Shown: positions 1-5,171, counted from the first letter of the stretch. The stretch: DNA of 8,229 bases from Dehalococcoidales bacterium (GCA_030632305.1 DAOVUZ010000027.1:1-8229), one strand, 5' to 3'. Translations and numbers: made by a program. The notes: generated from the letters alone by a model not told the origin.

Positions 1-535
1 CCTGGTTTTTTATTTCCAGAGGTAACTCAGCCATTGTTTTATCCAGCTGAGGAAGATAAAAGACCGGGTCATAACCAAAACCGTGCTCACCCTTTGGCTC
101 GAAAGTAATAATGCCCCGACACTCACCGGAGCAAAACTCTAACTCACCATCAGGTGTAGCTACAGCAATAACACACCGGAAACGGGCAGACCGCTCTGTC
201 CACGGAACGTTCTTGAGCCGTGACAATAAGTAGTTCACCCTATCCCTGTCTGAAGCACCCTCACCAGCATAGCGAGCCGATATCCGACCGGGCTCACCAC
301 CTAAAGCATCAACCTCCAGCCCAGAATCGTCAGCCAGAGCCAGTAGCCGACTCTCAGCAGCTAAAGCTGTCGCCTTTAACCTGGCATTCTCTTCCAAGCT
401 TTCCCCCACCTCATCAACTACGGTAGTGATACCCTGCTCAGCCAGGGTAACCAGCTCACAGGCAGGGTTGAGGAGTAGACTCCTATACTCATACACCTTG
501 GCTTGATTATTTGTCGCCAGGAGGAGCTTGGGCAT
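1..535 (-). CDS. rdgB: XTP/dITP diphosphatase, RdgB/HAM1 family (3' end beyond window)
   Basis: Hydrolyses non-canonical purine nucleoside triphosphates (XTP, dITP, ITP) to monophosphate plus pyrophosphate, keeping deaminated purines out of DNA and RNA; cytosolic. My translation from the ATG at 535 gives 178 codons before the left edge. It begins MPKLLLATNN, with the substrate loop TNNQAK at residues 8-13. The hallmark DDSGLEVDAL is at 69-78, followed by GEPGRISARYAG, then GFGYDPVF at 152-159 and the DKTMAEL motif near 165-171. The family is usually about 190-205 residues, so only some 20 C-terminal residues are missing. The start lies 8 bases after the fbp stop codon and I see no Shine-Dalgarno sequence before it, so translational coupling to fbp is likely (inference). 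It is the last visible gene of the cobO-fbp-rdgB run. Identity is secure. Confidence 0.95.
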   Translation of the reverse strand, partial: MPKLLLATNNQAKVYEYRSLLLNPACELVTLAEQGITTVVDEVGESLEENARLKATALAAESRLLALADDSGLEVDALGGEPGRISARYAGEGASDRDRVNYLLSRLKNVPWTERSARFRCVIAVATPDGELEFCSGECRGIITFEPKGEHGFGYDPVFYLPQLDKTMAELPLEIKNQ

Positions 536-543
536 ACTAGTAA

Positions 544-1638
544 TTAAAGGTCGGTAAACCTTCCCTCCAGCTTCTTTAAAACTTCGGGCATGGTGGTGTA
601 TTCCATCTCTTCCAGGGGCAAACGGTGTGGCTCAAAGGGACCGTGATAACGCATAAAGTTGGCTATTTCGTTTGCCTGCCTGCGAGCCGGGTCAAAGGAC
701 TTATCAGCAAACATATCACGAGGCCCAATTAGCTTGCCTCCACAAAGTTGAAAACCAAGTGCCACCACTCTGGGTGGTCCGTCAAAGCGAGTCGGGGTGC
801 TATCAGCAACAGCTACTGGCATAAGGGGACCATGATGTGAGCCCCGCATCCAGCCCTCCACCAGCAGGGGCAAACTGAATGGTTCCAGCACCTCTCCTAC
901 CGCCGGGAATTGCCCCTGGGAGCGGACAATACACACCGGGTCATCCTTGCCCACATATCGCCCCGCCATTAAAGACAGACGCTGGGTGGAGGATACCGCC
1001 GCTATCTCCTTGCTTTCCCGATGAGAGACCGCCTTTACGATATAGCGTGAAGTCGCCCCGATGAAAACCAGCAAATCATAAATCTCATCAGGACTATTAA
1101 AGGTTATCTTCTTGTGTTCCTTGACATCGTGCACCTCAAAGGTAAAACCGCCATGCATATTGGAGGCAATAACCAGCCCGATAGTATTAAACGGGTCAGC
1201 AAACATCTTATATAGCGGCAGATTCCACGCCCCGGCCGAGGTTTTGTCAGCCATAAAAATAATAATAGTCTCCGCCACTCTCTCCTCAAACTCCATCTCA
1301 GCTACCCCCGGTCCCATCCCCTTGACATTGCCTGAGAAGGCATCAGCCAGTAAATCCTGCCCAGCACCATGAAGTTTTAAACTTTTAGCCACCGCAGTGC
1401 AGTCAACAAAGGTATCCCAGGCCAATTTATGGATTTTCTCATTGTCTACACCATGCTGGTGAGTCATAATCAGTTGCAGGTCATCCCCGCACTTGGTTAC
1501 ATGATAGTCAACCACTAACCCGTCTTCTTTAGCCTTGGCCATGCACTTAGCCGCCTTGTCGATAACATCAGGGTGAGACTCAGAATGCCCCACATAGCCA
1601 CCAACATCAGCCTTGATTACACTCAGTGTAATACTCAT
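544..1638 (-). CDS. fbp: bifunctional fructose-1,6-bisphosphate aldolase/phosphatase (FBPase type V)
   Basis: Condenses DHAP and glyceraldehyde-3-phosphate to fructose-1,6-bisphosphate and dephosphorylates it to fructose-6-phosphate in one active site: the unidirectional gluconeogenic enzyme of archaea and deep-branching bacteria. With the start at 1638 the protein has 364 residues, the family norm. Metal-site residues known in the family are visible: D11 and H18 (IKADVGGYVGH), D52-D53 (CGDDLQL), Q94, and D131 in ADKTSAGAWNLPLY. The Schiff-base lysine is K231, with Y228, D232 and D233 in GRYVGKDDP; the second catalytic tyrosine is Y347 in EEMEYTT. These lie within one position of the published archaeal numbering, so both activities are expected. 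An upstream in-frame ATG at 1656 would add MVKERT, but those codons contain the ribosome-binding site, so 1638 is preferred. It follows the truncated cobO by 21 bases. Confidence 0.96.
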   Translation of the reverse strand: MSITLSVIKADVGGYVGHSESHPDVIDKAAKCMAKAKEDGLVVDYHVTKCGDDLQLIMTHQHGVDNEKIHKLAWDTFVDCTAVAKSLKLHGAGQDLLADAFSGNVKGMGPGVAEMEFEERVAETIIIFMADKTSAGAWNLPLYKMFADPFNTIGLVIASNMHGGFTFEVHDVKEHKKITFNSPDEIYDLLVFIGATSRYIVKAVSHRESKEIAAVSSTQRLSLMAGRYVGKDDPVCIVRSQGQFPAVGEVLEPFSLPLLVEGWMRGSHHGPLMPVAVADSTPTRFDGPPRVVALGFQLCGGKLIGPRDMFADKSFDPARRQANEIANFMRYHGPFEPHRLPLEEMEYTTMPEVLKKLEGRFTDL

Positions 1639-1643
1639 AGTTC

Positions 1644-1651
1644 TCTCCTTT
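1644..1651 (-). promoter_or_regulatory. ribosome-binding site of fbp, fixes the start codon
   Basis: On the minus strand AAAGGAGA lies with GGAG six bases before the ATG at 1638. It overlaps the codons that a start at 1656 would translate as V-K-E-R, which argues against that longer version. Confidence 0.75.
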
Positions 1652-1659
1652 ACCAAGTT

Positions 1660-1890
1660 TTAATAATGAAGCCGCTTATTAAGAGATGGTTGAAAAGGAT
1701 AACCATCACAAGAATAATCACCCTTCATAAAGTAGGCAATATATACCCTCAGCCCGTGGCCCAAAGCCCGAAGCACCATCCCCAGTGCTGCTGAAGTCTT
1801 GCCCTTCCCATTACCGGTAGAAATCTGAACCAGACCATGGCTAAACGGTTCGGGTGGCGAACAACTACGTAATAATTCTTCTTCCGCCAA
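1660..1890 (-). pseudogene. cobO: truncated corrinoid adenosyltransferase (cobO/cobA remnant)
   Basis: Full-length CobO transfers the adenosyl group of ATP to cob(I)alamin in cobalamin synthesis or salvage and is usually about 170-200 residues. Here the frame encodes only 76 residues. Residues 20-59 match the family N-terminus well: LVQISTGNGKGKTSAALG with P-loop GNGKGKT at 26-32, then LRALGHGLRVYIAYFMKGDY. After about residue 59 the similarity stops and a tail of 17 unrelated residues runs to a TAA at 1660. I translated the other two minus frames over the tail and found no CobO continuation, so this looks like a deletion or rearrangement, not a simple frameshift. About 110 residues, including the later catalytic regions, are absent. 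The TTG start at 1890 has AGGGGA five bases upstream. The product is unlikely to be an active enzyme; a retained small protein cannot be excluded. Confidence 0.8.
1685..1707. repeat. perfect 7-bp inverted repeat in the broken end of cobO
   Basis: GATGGTT at 1685-1691 pairs with AACCATC at 1701-1707 around a 9-base loop. It sits where resemblance to CobO ends. No T tract follows on either strand, so it is not a convincing terminator; it may be a scar of the event that truncated the gene (inference). Confidence 0.5.
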
Positions 1891-1951
1891 TAAAGTCCCC
1901 TGACCAAAAATGGGTAACAGGATAGCTAAAGACCAAGACTACAGTGAGGAC

Positions 1952-1980
1952 AGTTTACCAACCCGACTCCACTATGTCAA
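1952..1980 (-). promoter_or_regulatory. predicted sigma-70-type promoter of the cobO-fbp-rdgB run
   Basis: On the minus strand a perfect -35 TTGACA (1975-1980) is followed after 17 bases by TAAACT (1952-1957, four of six consensus bases). A start near 1945 would give a leader of about 55 bases before the cobO TTG codon. It is back to back with the hisA promoter. Confidence 0.6.
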
Positions 1981-2000
1981 GGAACGAACCCAGCCCGGGG

Positions 2001-2029
2001 AGCATTGTTACCACCGTTACAACAATGCT
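2001..2029. promoter_or_regulatory. 9-bp inverted repeat overlapping the hisA promoter, candidate operator
   Basis: AGCATTGTT (2001-2009) and AACAATGCT (2021-2029) are exact reverse complements separated by 11 bases; the half-sites are 20 bases apart, two helical turns. The dyad covers the -35 element and touches the first base of the -10 element of hisA. This geometry suits a dimeric repressor, but no regulator gene is visible here. Function is inference. Confidence 0.5.
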
Positions 2030-2034
2030 ATAAT
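2005..2034 (+). promoter_or_regulatory. predicted sigma-70-type promoter of hisA-hisI
   Basis: The -35 candidate TTGTTA (2005-2010, four of six) and a perfect -10 TATAAT (2029-2034) are 18 bases apart. Transcription would begin near 2041, leaving a leader of about 64 bases. The leader contains a 10-base palindrome GGTTATAACC (2077-2086) just ahead of the G-rich ribosome-binding site. Confidence 0.65.
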
Positions 2035-2104
2035 ACAAGCCGAAACTCACAAAACTTGGTCGGTATGGATAGGATAGGTTATAACCAGAGGGGGTGAGGC
2101 TAGC

Positions 2105-2821
2105 ATGGAAATAGTCCCCGCCATAGACCTTAGAGACGGTAAGTGCGTTCGCCTTTATCAGGGAGACTATGATGAGGAGACGATATTCTCTGATGACCCG
2201 GTAGAGGTTGCCCTAGAGTGGCAATCGCTGGGGGCACCAAGACTGCATATTGTCGACCTTGATGGTGCGGCTACAGGTGAGCTTTGTAATCTGGATATTA
2301 TACAAGAGATAGCCAGTGCCGTATTAATTCCTACCCAGCTAGGGGGTGGCATTCGCCGACTGGAAACGATAGAGCAACTGCTTAAGGCTGGCATAGAGCG
2401 GGTCATCCTGGGCACAGCCGCCGTGGAAGACCCCAAGCTTATTGAAGAGGCATGCCGCAAATTCAGCGAGTCTATTATTGTTAGTATTGACGCTAGGGAG
2501 GGACACATTGCTACCCACGGCTGGCATCAAGAAACGGAGCTAAAGACTGTAGAGCTTACCAAAGCCATGGCGCAACTCGGGGTAAAGCGCTTTATCTACA
2601 CTGATATTAATCGTGATGGCACCCTCACCGAGCCAAATTTTTCCGCTATCACCGAGCTGGTTAATACCATCAGTTTGCCTGTTATCGCCGCCGGTGGCAT
2701 TTCATCACTAAAGCACCTCAAGATGCTTAAATCACTCGGCGTAGAGGCTGCCATAATCGGCAAGGCACTTTATACCGGAGACATCAACCTGAAACAAGCC
2801 CTAGCCGCTATGCTCAAGTAG
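2105..2821 (+). CDS. hisA: ProFAR isomerase HisA (phosphoribosylformimino-AICAR-P isomerase)
   Basis: Catalyses the Amadori rearrangement of ProFAR to PRFAR, the fourth step of histidine synthesis; its product goes to HisF/HisH. The 238-residue length is typical of this (beta/alpha)8-barrel. The N-terminal motif PAIDLRDGKCVRL carries catalytic D8. LGGGIRR near 79-85 and AAGGISS near 195-201 are the two phosphate-binding loops. D129 (in SIDAREG) and T166 (in YTDINRDGTL) match the second catalytic Asp and the conserved Thr of the family. HisA and HisF are paralogues; the AIDLRDGK start and the TDINRDGTL segment favour HisA. The ATG at 2105 follows the purine-rich GGGGGTGAGG with a normal spacing. 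It is the first gene of a two-gene his operon, 85 bases ahead of hisI. Confidence 0.96.
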   Translation: MEIVPAIDLRDGKCVRLYQGDYDEETIFSDDPVEVALEWQSLGAPRLHIVDLDGAATGELCNLDIIQEIASAVLIPTQLGGGIRRLETIEQLLKAGIERVILGTAAVEDPKLIEEACRKFSESIIVSIDAREGHIATHGWHQETELKTVELTKAMAQLGVKRFIYTDINRDGTLTEPNFSAITELVNTISLPVIAAGGISSLKHLKMLKSLGVEAAIIGKALYTGDINLKQALAAMLK

Positions 2822-2866
2822 TTAGGGAATTTTATAAGGGCTACGCCACTCTAAGTAAATTACCTT

Positions 2867-2909
2867 CCTCCTCCTGATAAAGGGAGGGGGATAAAAGGGG
2901 ACGGGGTTG
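2867..2909 (+). repeat. G-run palindromic intergenic repeat, copy A, overlapping the hisI start
   Basis: A pyrimidine-rich half (CCTCCTCCT near 2868-2876) is followed by a G-run half from 2877. The G-run half aligns with the right half of the repeat at 6771-6835: both read ATAA, a G run, A, a second G run, then AT-rich bases and further G runs. I count about 26 matches in 33 positions with one gap. This copy is a less perfect palindrome. Its right end supplies both the Shine-Dalgarno-like AAAAGGGG (2893-2900) and the TTG start of hisI. Confidence 0.5.
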
Positions 2910-3257
2910 ATAGAAAATCTAAAGTTTAATGAAAAGGGGCTTATCCCGGCTATAGTCCAGAATGCTGACACCGGCGAGGTGCTGATGCTAGGCTATATGA
3001 ATGAGGAATCACTGCGCCTTACCTTATCCTGTGGTGAGGTATGGTTCTACAGTCGTAGCCGACAGGAGCTATGGCATAAGGGAGAAACCTCAGGCAACCG
3101 CCTCAAGGTGTGCTCGGTATGGAAGGACTGTGATAGCGATACCATTCTGGTTACGGCACAGCCTACAGGCCCAATATGTCACACCGGTAATAAGACCTGC
3201 TTCTTTGAACAGCTAACCAAACAAGATATAGAGACAAGCCCTCAAGAGGAAGCCTGA
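2907..3257 (+). CDS. hisI: phosphoribosyl-AMP cyclohydrolase HisI
   Basis: Opens the purine ring of phosphoribosyl-AMP to give ProFAR, the third step of histidine synthesis and the step before HisA. At 116 residues it is the stand-alone cyclohydrolase without a fused HisE pyrophosphohydrolase domain. Diagnostic motifs: FYSRSRQELWHKGETSGN (47-64), the Mg-binding DCDSD (74-78), and the zinc cysteines C75, C91 and C98 in DCD and CHTGNKTCFF. The start is a TTG at 2907, with AAAAGGGG ending six bases upstream; no ATG occurs early enough in frame to keep the conserved N-terminus. The last 16 bases overlap the convergent DUF1385 gene. It is downstream of hisA and probably cotranscribed. The acidic tail (IETSPQEEA) is unremarkable. 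Confidence 0.95.
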   Translation: MIENLKFNEKGLIPAIVQNADTGEVLMLGYMNEESLRLTLSCGEVWFYSRSRQELWHKGETSGNRLKVCSVWKDCDSDTILVTAQPTGPICHTGNKTCFFEQLTKQDIETSPQEEA

Positions 3258-4135
3258 GCCGCCGCCTCAGGCTGGTCAGCTTCCACTAACTTATTTAATG
3301 CCGCCAGGGCAACCTCTAACTGACTATCATCAGGCTCTCTAGTAGTCAGTGATTGCAACCAGAGTCCCGGAGCCAAAATCGCCCTGACCAGACTATTATT
3401 TCTGTGCCTGCCGCCAAAATAGATAACCTCATAACCAAGTCCAGCAATAACCGGGATGAGGAGAACTCGCGACAACACCATCAGCCATACCGAAGGTCGA
3501 CCAATAAGGGCAAAGACTAAAATGGCTATAATCAAAACGGCAAACAGAAAACTGGTGCCACAACGCACGTGAGCCTTATTATATCCCCTGGCGGCATCTA
3601 CCTCCAGTGGAGCACCATCCTCATAAGCATTTATCACCTTATGCTCGGCACCATGATAAGCAAAAACCCGCTTCATGTCAGGTATCAGGGTCACTAACCT
3701 GAGGTAAACAATGAATATAGCCAGTCGGATAAAGCCCTCTATCAGGTAAAATACCAAAGATGCCCCGATATAAGGGTCAAGTAATTTGGTGATTAGAAGG
3801 GGAGCGACAAAGAACAGAACAACAGCCAAGCCCACGGAAATGACAACTATAACCAGAAAATATCCTCCCGAAATCTTCTCCTCTTCCTCCTCCAACGACA
3901 CACTAGCCGAGTAGAGCAGGGTCTTAATACCCAGAACCATAGCCTCAATTAAAACAATGATGCCCCGTATTAGCGGAGCTCGCCTCATCCACCCGGTATA
4001 GATAGCAGACAGCGGACGGACATCCATAGCCAGTCCACCACCAGGGCGACGCACCACGGTCACCACCGTCTTTTGCCCCCGCAGCATCACCCCCTCAATA
4101 ACCGCCTGACCCCCGTAGTAGAATTTCTCTGCCAC
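3242..4135 (-). CDS. DUF1385 (YqhQ-like) multi-pass membrane protein
   Basis: The family is widespread in Firmicutes, Chloroflexota and relatives and has no settled biochemical role, so I assign none. The 297-residue protein opens with the conserved YYGGQAVIEGVMLRG (6-20). An acidic stretch EEEEE (82-86) precedes hydrophobic segments near 91-118 and 124-152. The cytosolic-looking signature YHGAEHKVINAYE (160-172) with H161 and H165 follows, then HVRCGTSF (189-196), further membrane segments near 195-213 and 216-235, and the closing APGLWLQSLTTREPDD (255-270). The His and Cys motifs could bind metal, but that is speculation. The GTG start at 4135 is preceded by AAGGGG at a 7-base spacing. A terminator lies immediately upstream. 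In related genomes this gene commonly neighbours rpmE and prfA, which fits its place here. Confidence 0.9.
   Translation of the reverse strand: MAEKFYYGGQAVIEGVMLRGQKTVVTVVRRPGGGLAMDVRPLSAIYTGWMRRAPLIRGIIVLIEAMVLGIKTLLYSASVSLEEEEEKISGGYFLVIVVISVGLAVVLFFVAPLLITKLLDPYIGASLVFYLIEGFIRLAIFIVYLRLVTLIPDMKRVFAYHGAEHKVINAYEDGAPLEVDAARGYNKAHVRCGTSFLFAVLIIAILVFALIGRPSVWLMVLSRVLLIPVIAGLGYEVIYFGGRHRNNSLVRAILAPGLWLQSLTTREPDDSQLEVALAALNKLVEADQPEAAAQASS
3251..3273. terminator. GC-rich stem-loop at the convergent hisI / DUF1385 ends
   Basis: AGCCTGAG (3251-3258) and CTCAGGCT (3266-3273) form a perfect 8-bp stem with a 7-base loop. It starts at the last codons of hisI and lies inside the last codons of DUF1385. 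Neither side has a T tract, so it is at best a weak or Rho-aided terminator, or a 3' end-stabilising hairpin. Confidence 0.35.
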
Positions 4136-4148
4136 AACAAAACCCCTT

Positions 4149-4184
4149 AAAAAACAAAAAGGAGCGGTTTATCAACACGCTCCT
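4149..4184 (-). terminator. strong intrinsic terminator after rpmE
   Basis: Read on the minus strand, AGGAGCG (4178-4184) pairs with CGCTCCT (4160-4166), with a further GTT/AAC pairing inside the loop. It is followed directly by TTTTTGTTTTTT (4149-4160). This is a textbook Rho-independent terminator for the rplU-rpmA-rpmE operon. It ends only 13 bases before the DUF1385 start codon. Confidence 0.88.
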
Positions 4185-4204
4185 GCCGCCTCAAGTATGT
4201 CTGT

Positions 4205-4411
4205 TTAATCCTCCATCTTATAGCGCCGCTTAAACCGCTCCACCCTGCCAGCAGTATCTACCATTCTCCGCTCCCCGGTGAAAAAGGGGTGACACTTACT
4301 GCATAACTCAACCCTTAGTACCTTCTTGGTAGAACCGGTGGTAAAGGTATTGCCACAAGCACAAATTACCTCAGCATCGGTAAAATATTGGGGATGTATC
4401 TTCTCTTTCAT
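4205..4411 (-). CDS. rpmE: 50S ribosomal protein L31, zinc-binding type
   Basis: A small protein of the large ribosomal subunit that bridges towards the 30S head. The 68-residue sequence begins MKEKIHPQY and carries the zinc-ribbon cysteines C17 and C19 (ICACGNTF) and C37 and C40 (CSKCHPFFTG), which define the zinc-containing C+ form and not the zinc-independent paralogue used under zinc starvation. The end RVERFKRRYKMED is typical of the family. The ATG at 4411 lies 5 bases after the rpmA stop and has no clear Shine-Dalgarno sequence, so it is probably translated by coupling to rpmA (inference). It is the last gene before the strong terminator. Confidence 0.96.
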   Translation of the reverse strand: MKEKIHPQYFTDAEVICACGNTFTTGSTKKVLRVELCSKCHPFFTGERRMVDTAGRVERFKRRYKMED

Positions 4412-4416
4412 ACCAT

Positions 4417-4671
4417 TTAACTAGCGCAAACGCTAACCTTCCTCCGGTTGTTGCTGGTAGGCTCAAATTTAACCACGCCATCAATTAAGGCAAAAAGGGT
4501 ATAATCCCTGCCGACACCGACATTATTGCCAGGGTGAATGCGCGTCCCCCGCTGACGAACCAAAATAGTCCCAGCATGCACCTGCTGTCCAGCGTATCTC
4601 TTCACCCCCAGCCGCTTCGCCTTGCTATCACGACTATTTCGGCTGGTGCCACCTGCCTTTTTATGCGCCAC
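4417..4671 (-). CDS. rpmA: 50S ribosomal protein L27
   Basis: A large-subunit protein whose N-terminal tail reaches the peptidyl-transferase centre. The 84 residues include the signature MAHKKAGGTSRNSRDSKAKR, then YAGQQVHAGTILVRQRGTRIHPG and the VGRDYTLFALIDGVVKFE core. There is no cleavable N-terminal extension of the Firmicutes kind: the protein starts directly with AHKK. Residue 13 is Ser where many L27 proteins have Gly. The GTG start at 4671 is preceded by GAGGTGA at a 6-base spacing inside the rplU coding sequence, and the two genes overlap by 11 bases, a sign of tight co-expression. The usual neighbour obgE does not follow; rpmE does. Confidence 0.97.
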   Translation of the reverse strand: MAHKKAGGTSRNSRDSKAKRLGVKRYAGQQVHAGTILVRQRGTRIHPGNNVGVGRDYTLFALIDGVVKFEPTSNNRRKVSVCAS

Positions 4672-5023
4672 TTGGTATCACCTCTTTTTCACCCCGGCGC
4701 GCTTTATTAACCGGCTCAACTATCCTGTCAATCACCAGCCTGGTATAAAACTGACGATGTCCTGTCTTCTTGCGGTAACGCACCTTCGGCTTATACTTGA
4801 AAACAATAATCTTTCTGGTCCTGCCCTCCCCCTGCGAGGTGGCAATTACCTTTGCCCCCTCAACAGTGGGCGTGCCCACCTTCATCTTGTCACCCTCGGC
4901 AATAAGTAGTACCTTCTCCAGCTCAACAGTACTACCCTCAGCCACATCCAGGCGTTCTACATCTATAGTCTGACCCGGGGTTACCTTGTATTGTTTGCCA
5001 CCAGTTTCAATAATAGCGTAAAT
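4661..5023 (-). CDS. rplU: 50S ribosomal protein L21, probable AUU start
   Basis: A large-subunit protein binding 23S rRNA. The core is clear: YAIIETGGKQYKVTPGQTID, then the KVLLIAEGDKMKVGTP segment, and near the end KYKPKVRYRKKTGHRQ with TRLVIDRI. A standard-codon frame begins at a TTG at 5038 and would give 125 residues starting MWRFKIYAII. However, L21 proteins begin at the MYAIIETGG position, which here is an ATT codon at 5021-5023. GGAGG lies exactly six bases before that ATT and would itself be translated as part of W-R in the longer version. The mapped promoter would start transcription at about 5036-5039, at or past the TTG. I therefore place the start at 5023, giving 120 residues. 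The alternatives are a leaderless TTG start or a sequencing error of ATG. Confidence 0.93.
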   Translation of the reverse strand: MYAIIETGGKQYKVTPGQTIDVERLDVAEGSTVELEKVLLIAEGDKMKVGTPTVEGAKVIATSQGEGRTRKIIVFKYKPKVRYRKKTGHRQFYTRLVIDRIVEPVNKARRGEKEVIPSGA

Positions 5024-5029
5024 CTTGAA

Positions 5030-5034
5030 CCTCC
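5030..5034 (-). promoter_or_regulatory. ribosome-binding site of rplU, points to the ATT start
   Basis: GGAGG on the minus strand, six bases from the ATT at 5021-5023. No comparable motif lies in front of the alternative TTG at 5038. Confidence 0.7.
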
Positions 5035-5044
5035 ACAAAAGCCT

Positions 5045-5074
5045 ATTCTACCAATTGTCCAACCAAGGTGTCAA
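5045..5074 (-). promoter_or_regulatory. strong sigma-70-type promoter of rplU-rpmA-rpmE
   Basis: A perfect -35 TTGACA (5069-5074) and a -10 TAGAAT (5045-5050, five of six) are 18 bases apart on the minus strand. Transcription should begin about 6-9 bases beyond the -10, near 5036-5039. This leaves a leader of only 13-16 bases before the proposed ATT start, and almost none before the TTG at 5038. Confidence 0.8.
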
Positions 5075-5097
5075 GCGCCTAGGCAAACACGGTCAGA

Positions 5098-5126
5098 TTG
5101 AATTTCGTGGACATTTTGTTTAAAAT
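5098..5126 (+). promoter_or_regulatory. predicted sigma-70-type promoter of purC
   Basis: TTGAAT (5098-5103, four of six) and TAAAAT (5121-5126, five of six) are separated by 17 bases. Transcription near 5133 gives a leader of about 39 bases. The -35 elements of purC and rplU face away from each other, 23 bases apart. Confidence 0.65.
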
Positions 5127-5171
5127 AGCTGAAGACACTGCCGAAATAAAGATGGAGGCAAGATAGGGAAG

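Noticed and set aside
220..426. Plus-strand 68-codon open frame at the left edge
   Set aside because: It is antisense to the conserved RdgB motifs, and its proline- and histidine-rich translation is a typical shadow.
879..1372. Plus-strand open frames opposite fbp (879-1064, 1112-1372)
   Set aside because: They lie opposite the strongly conserved fbp coding sequence and look like codon-usage shadows.
2077..2086. 10-base palindrome GGTTATAACC in the hisA leader
   Set aside because: It is too short to call an operator alone, with no matching site elsewhere in the window.
2089..2099. AGGGGGTGAGG before hisA, identical to 6822-6832 in the palindromic repeat
   Set aside because: Eleven bases of purine-rich sequence are expected in ribosome-binding regions, and the rest of the repeat is absent here.
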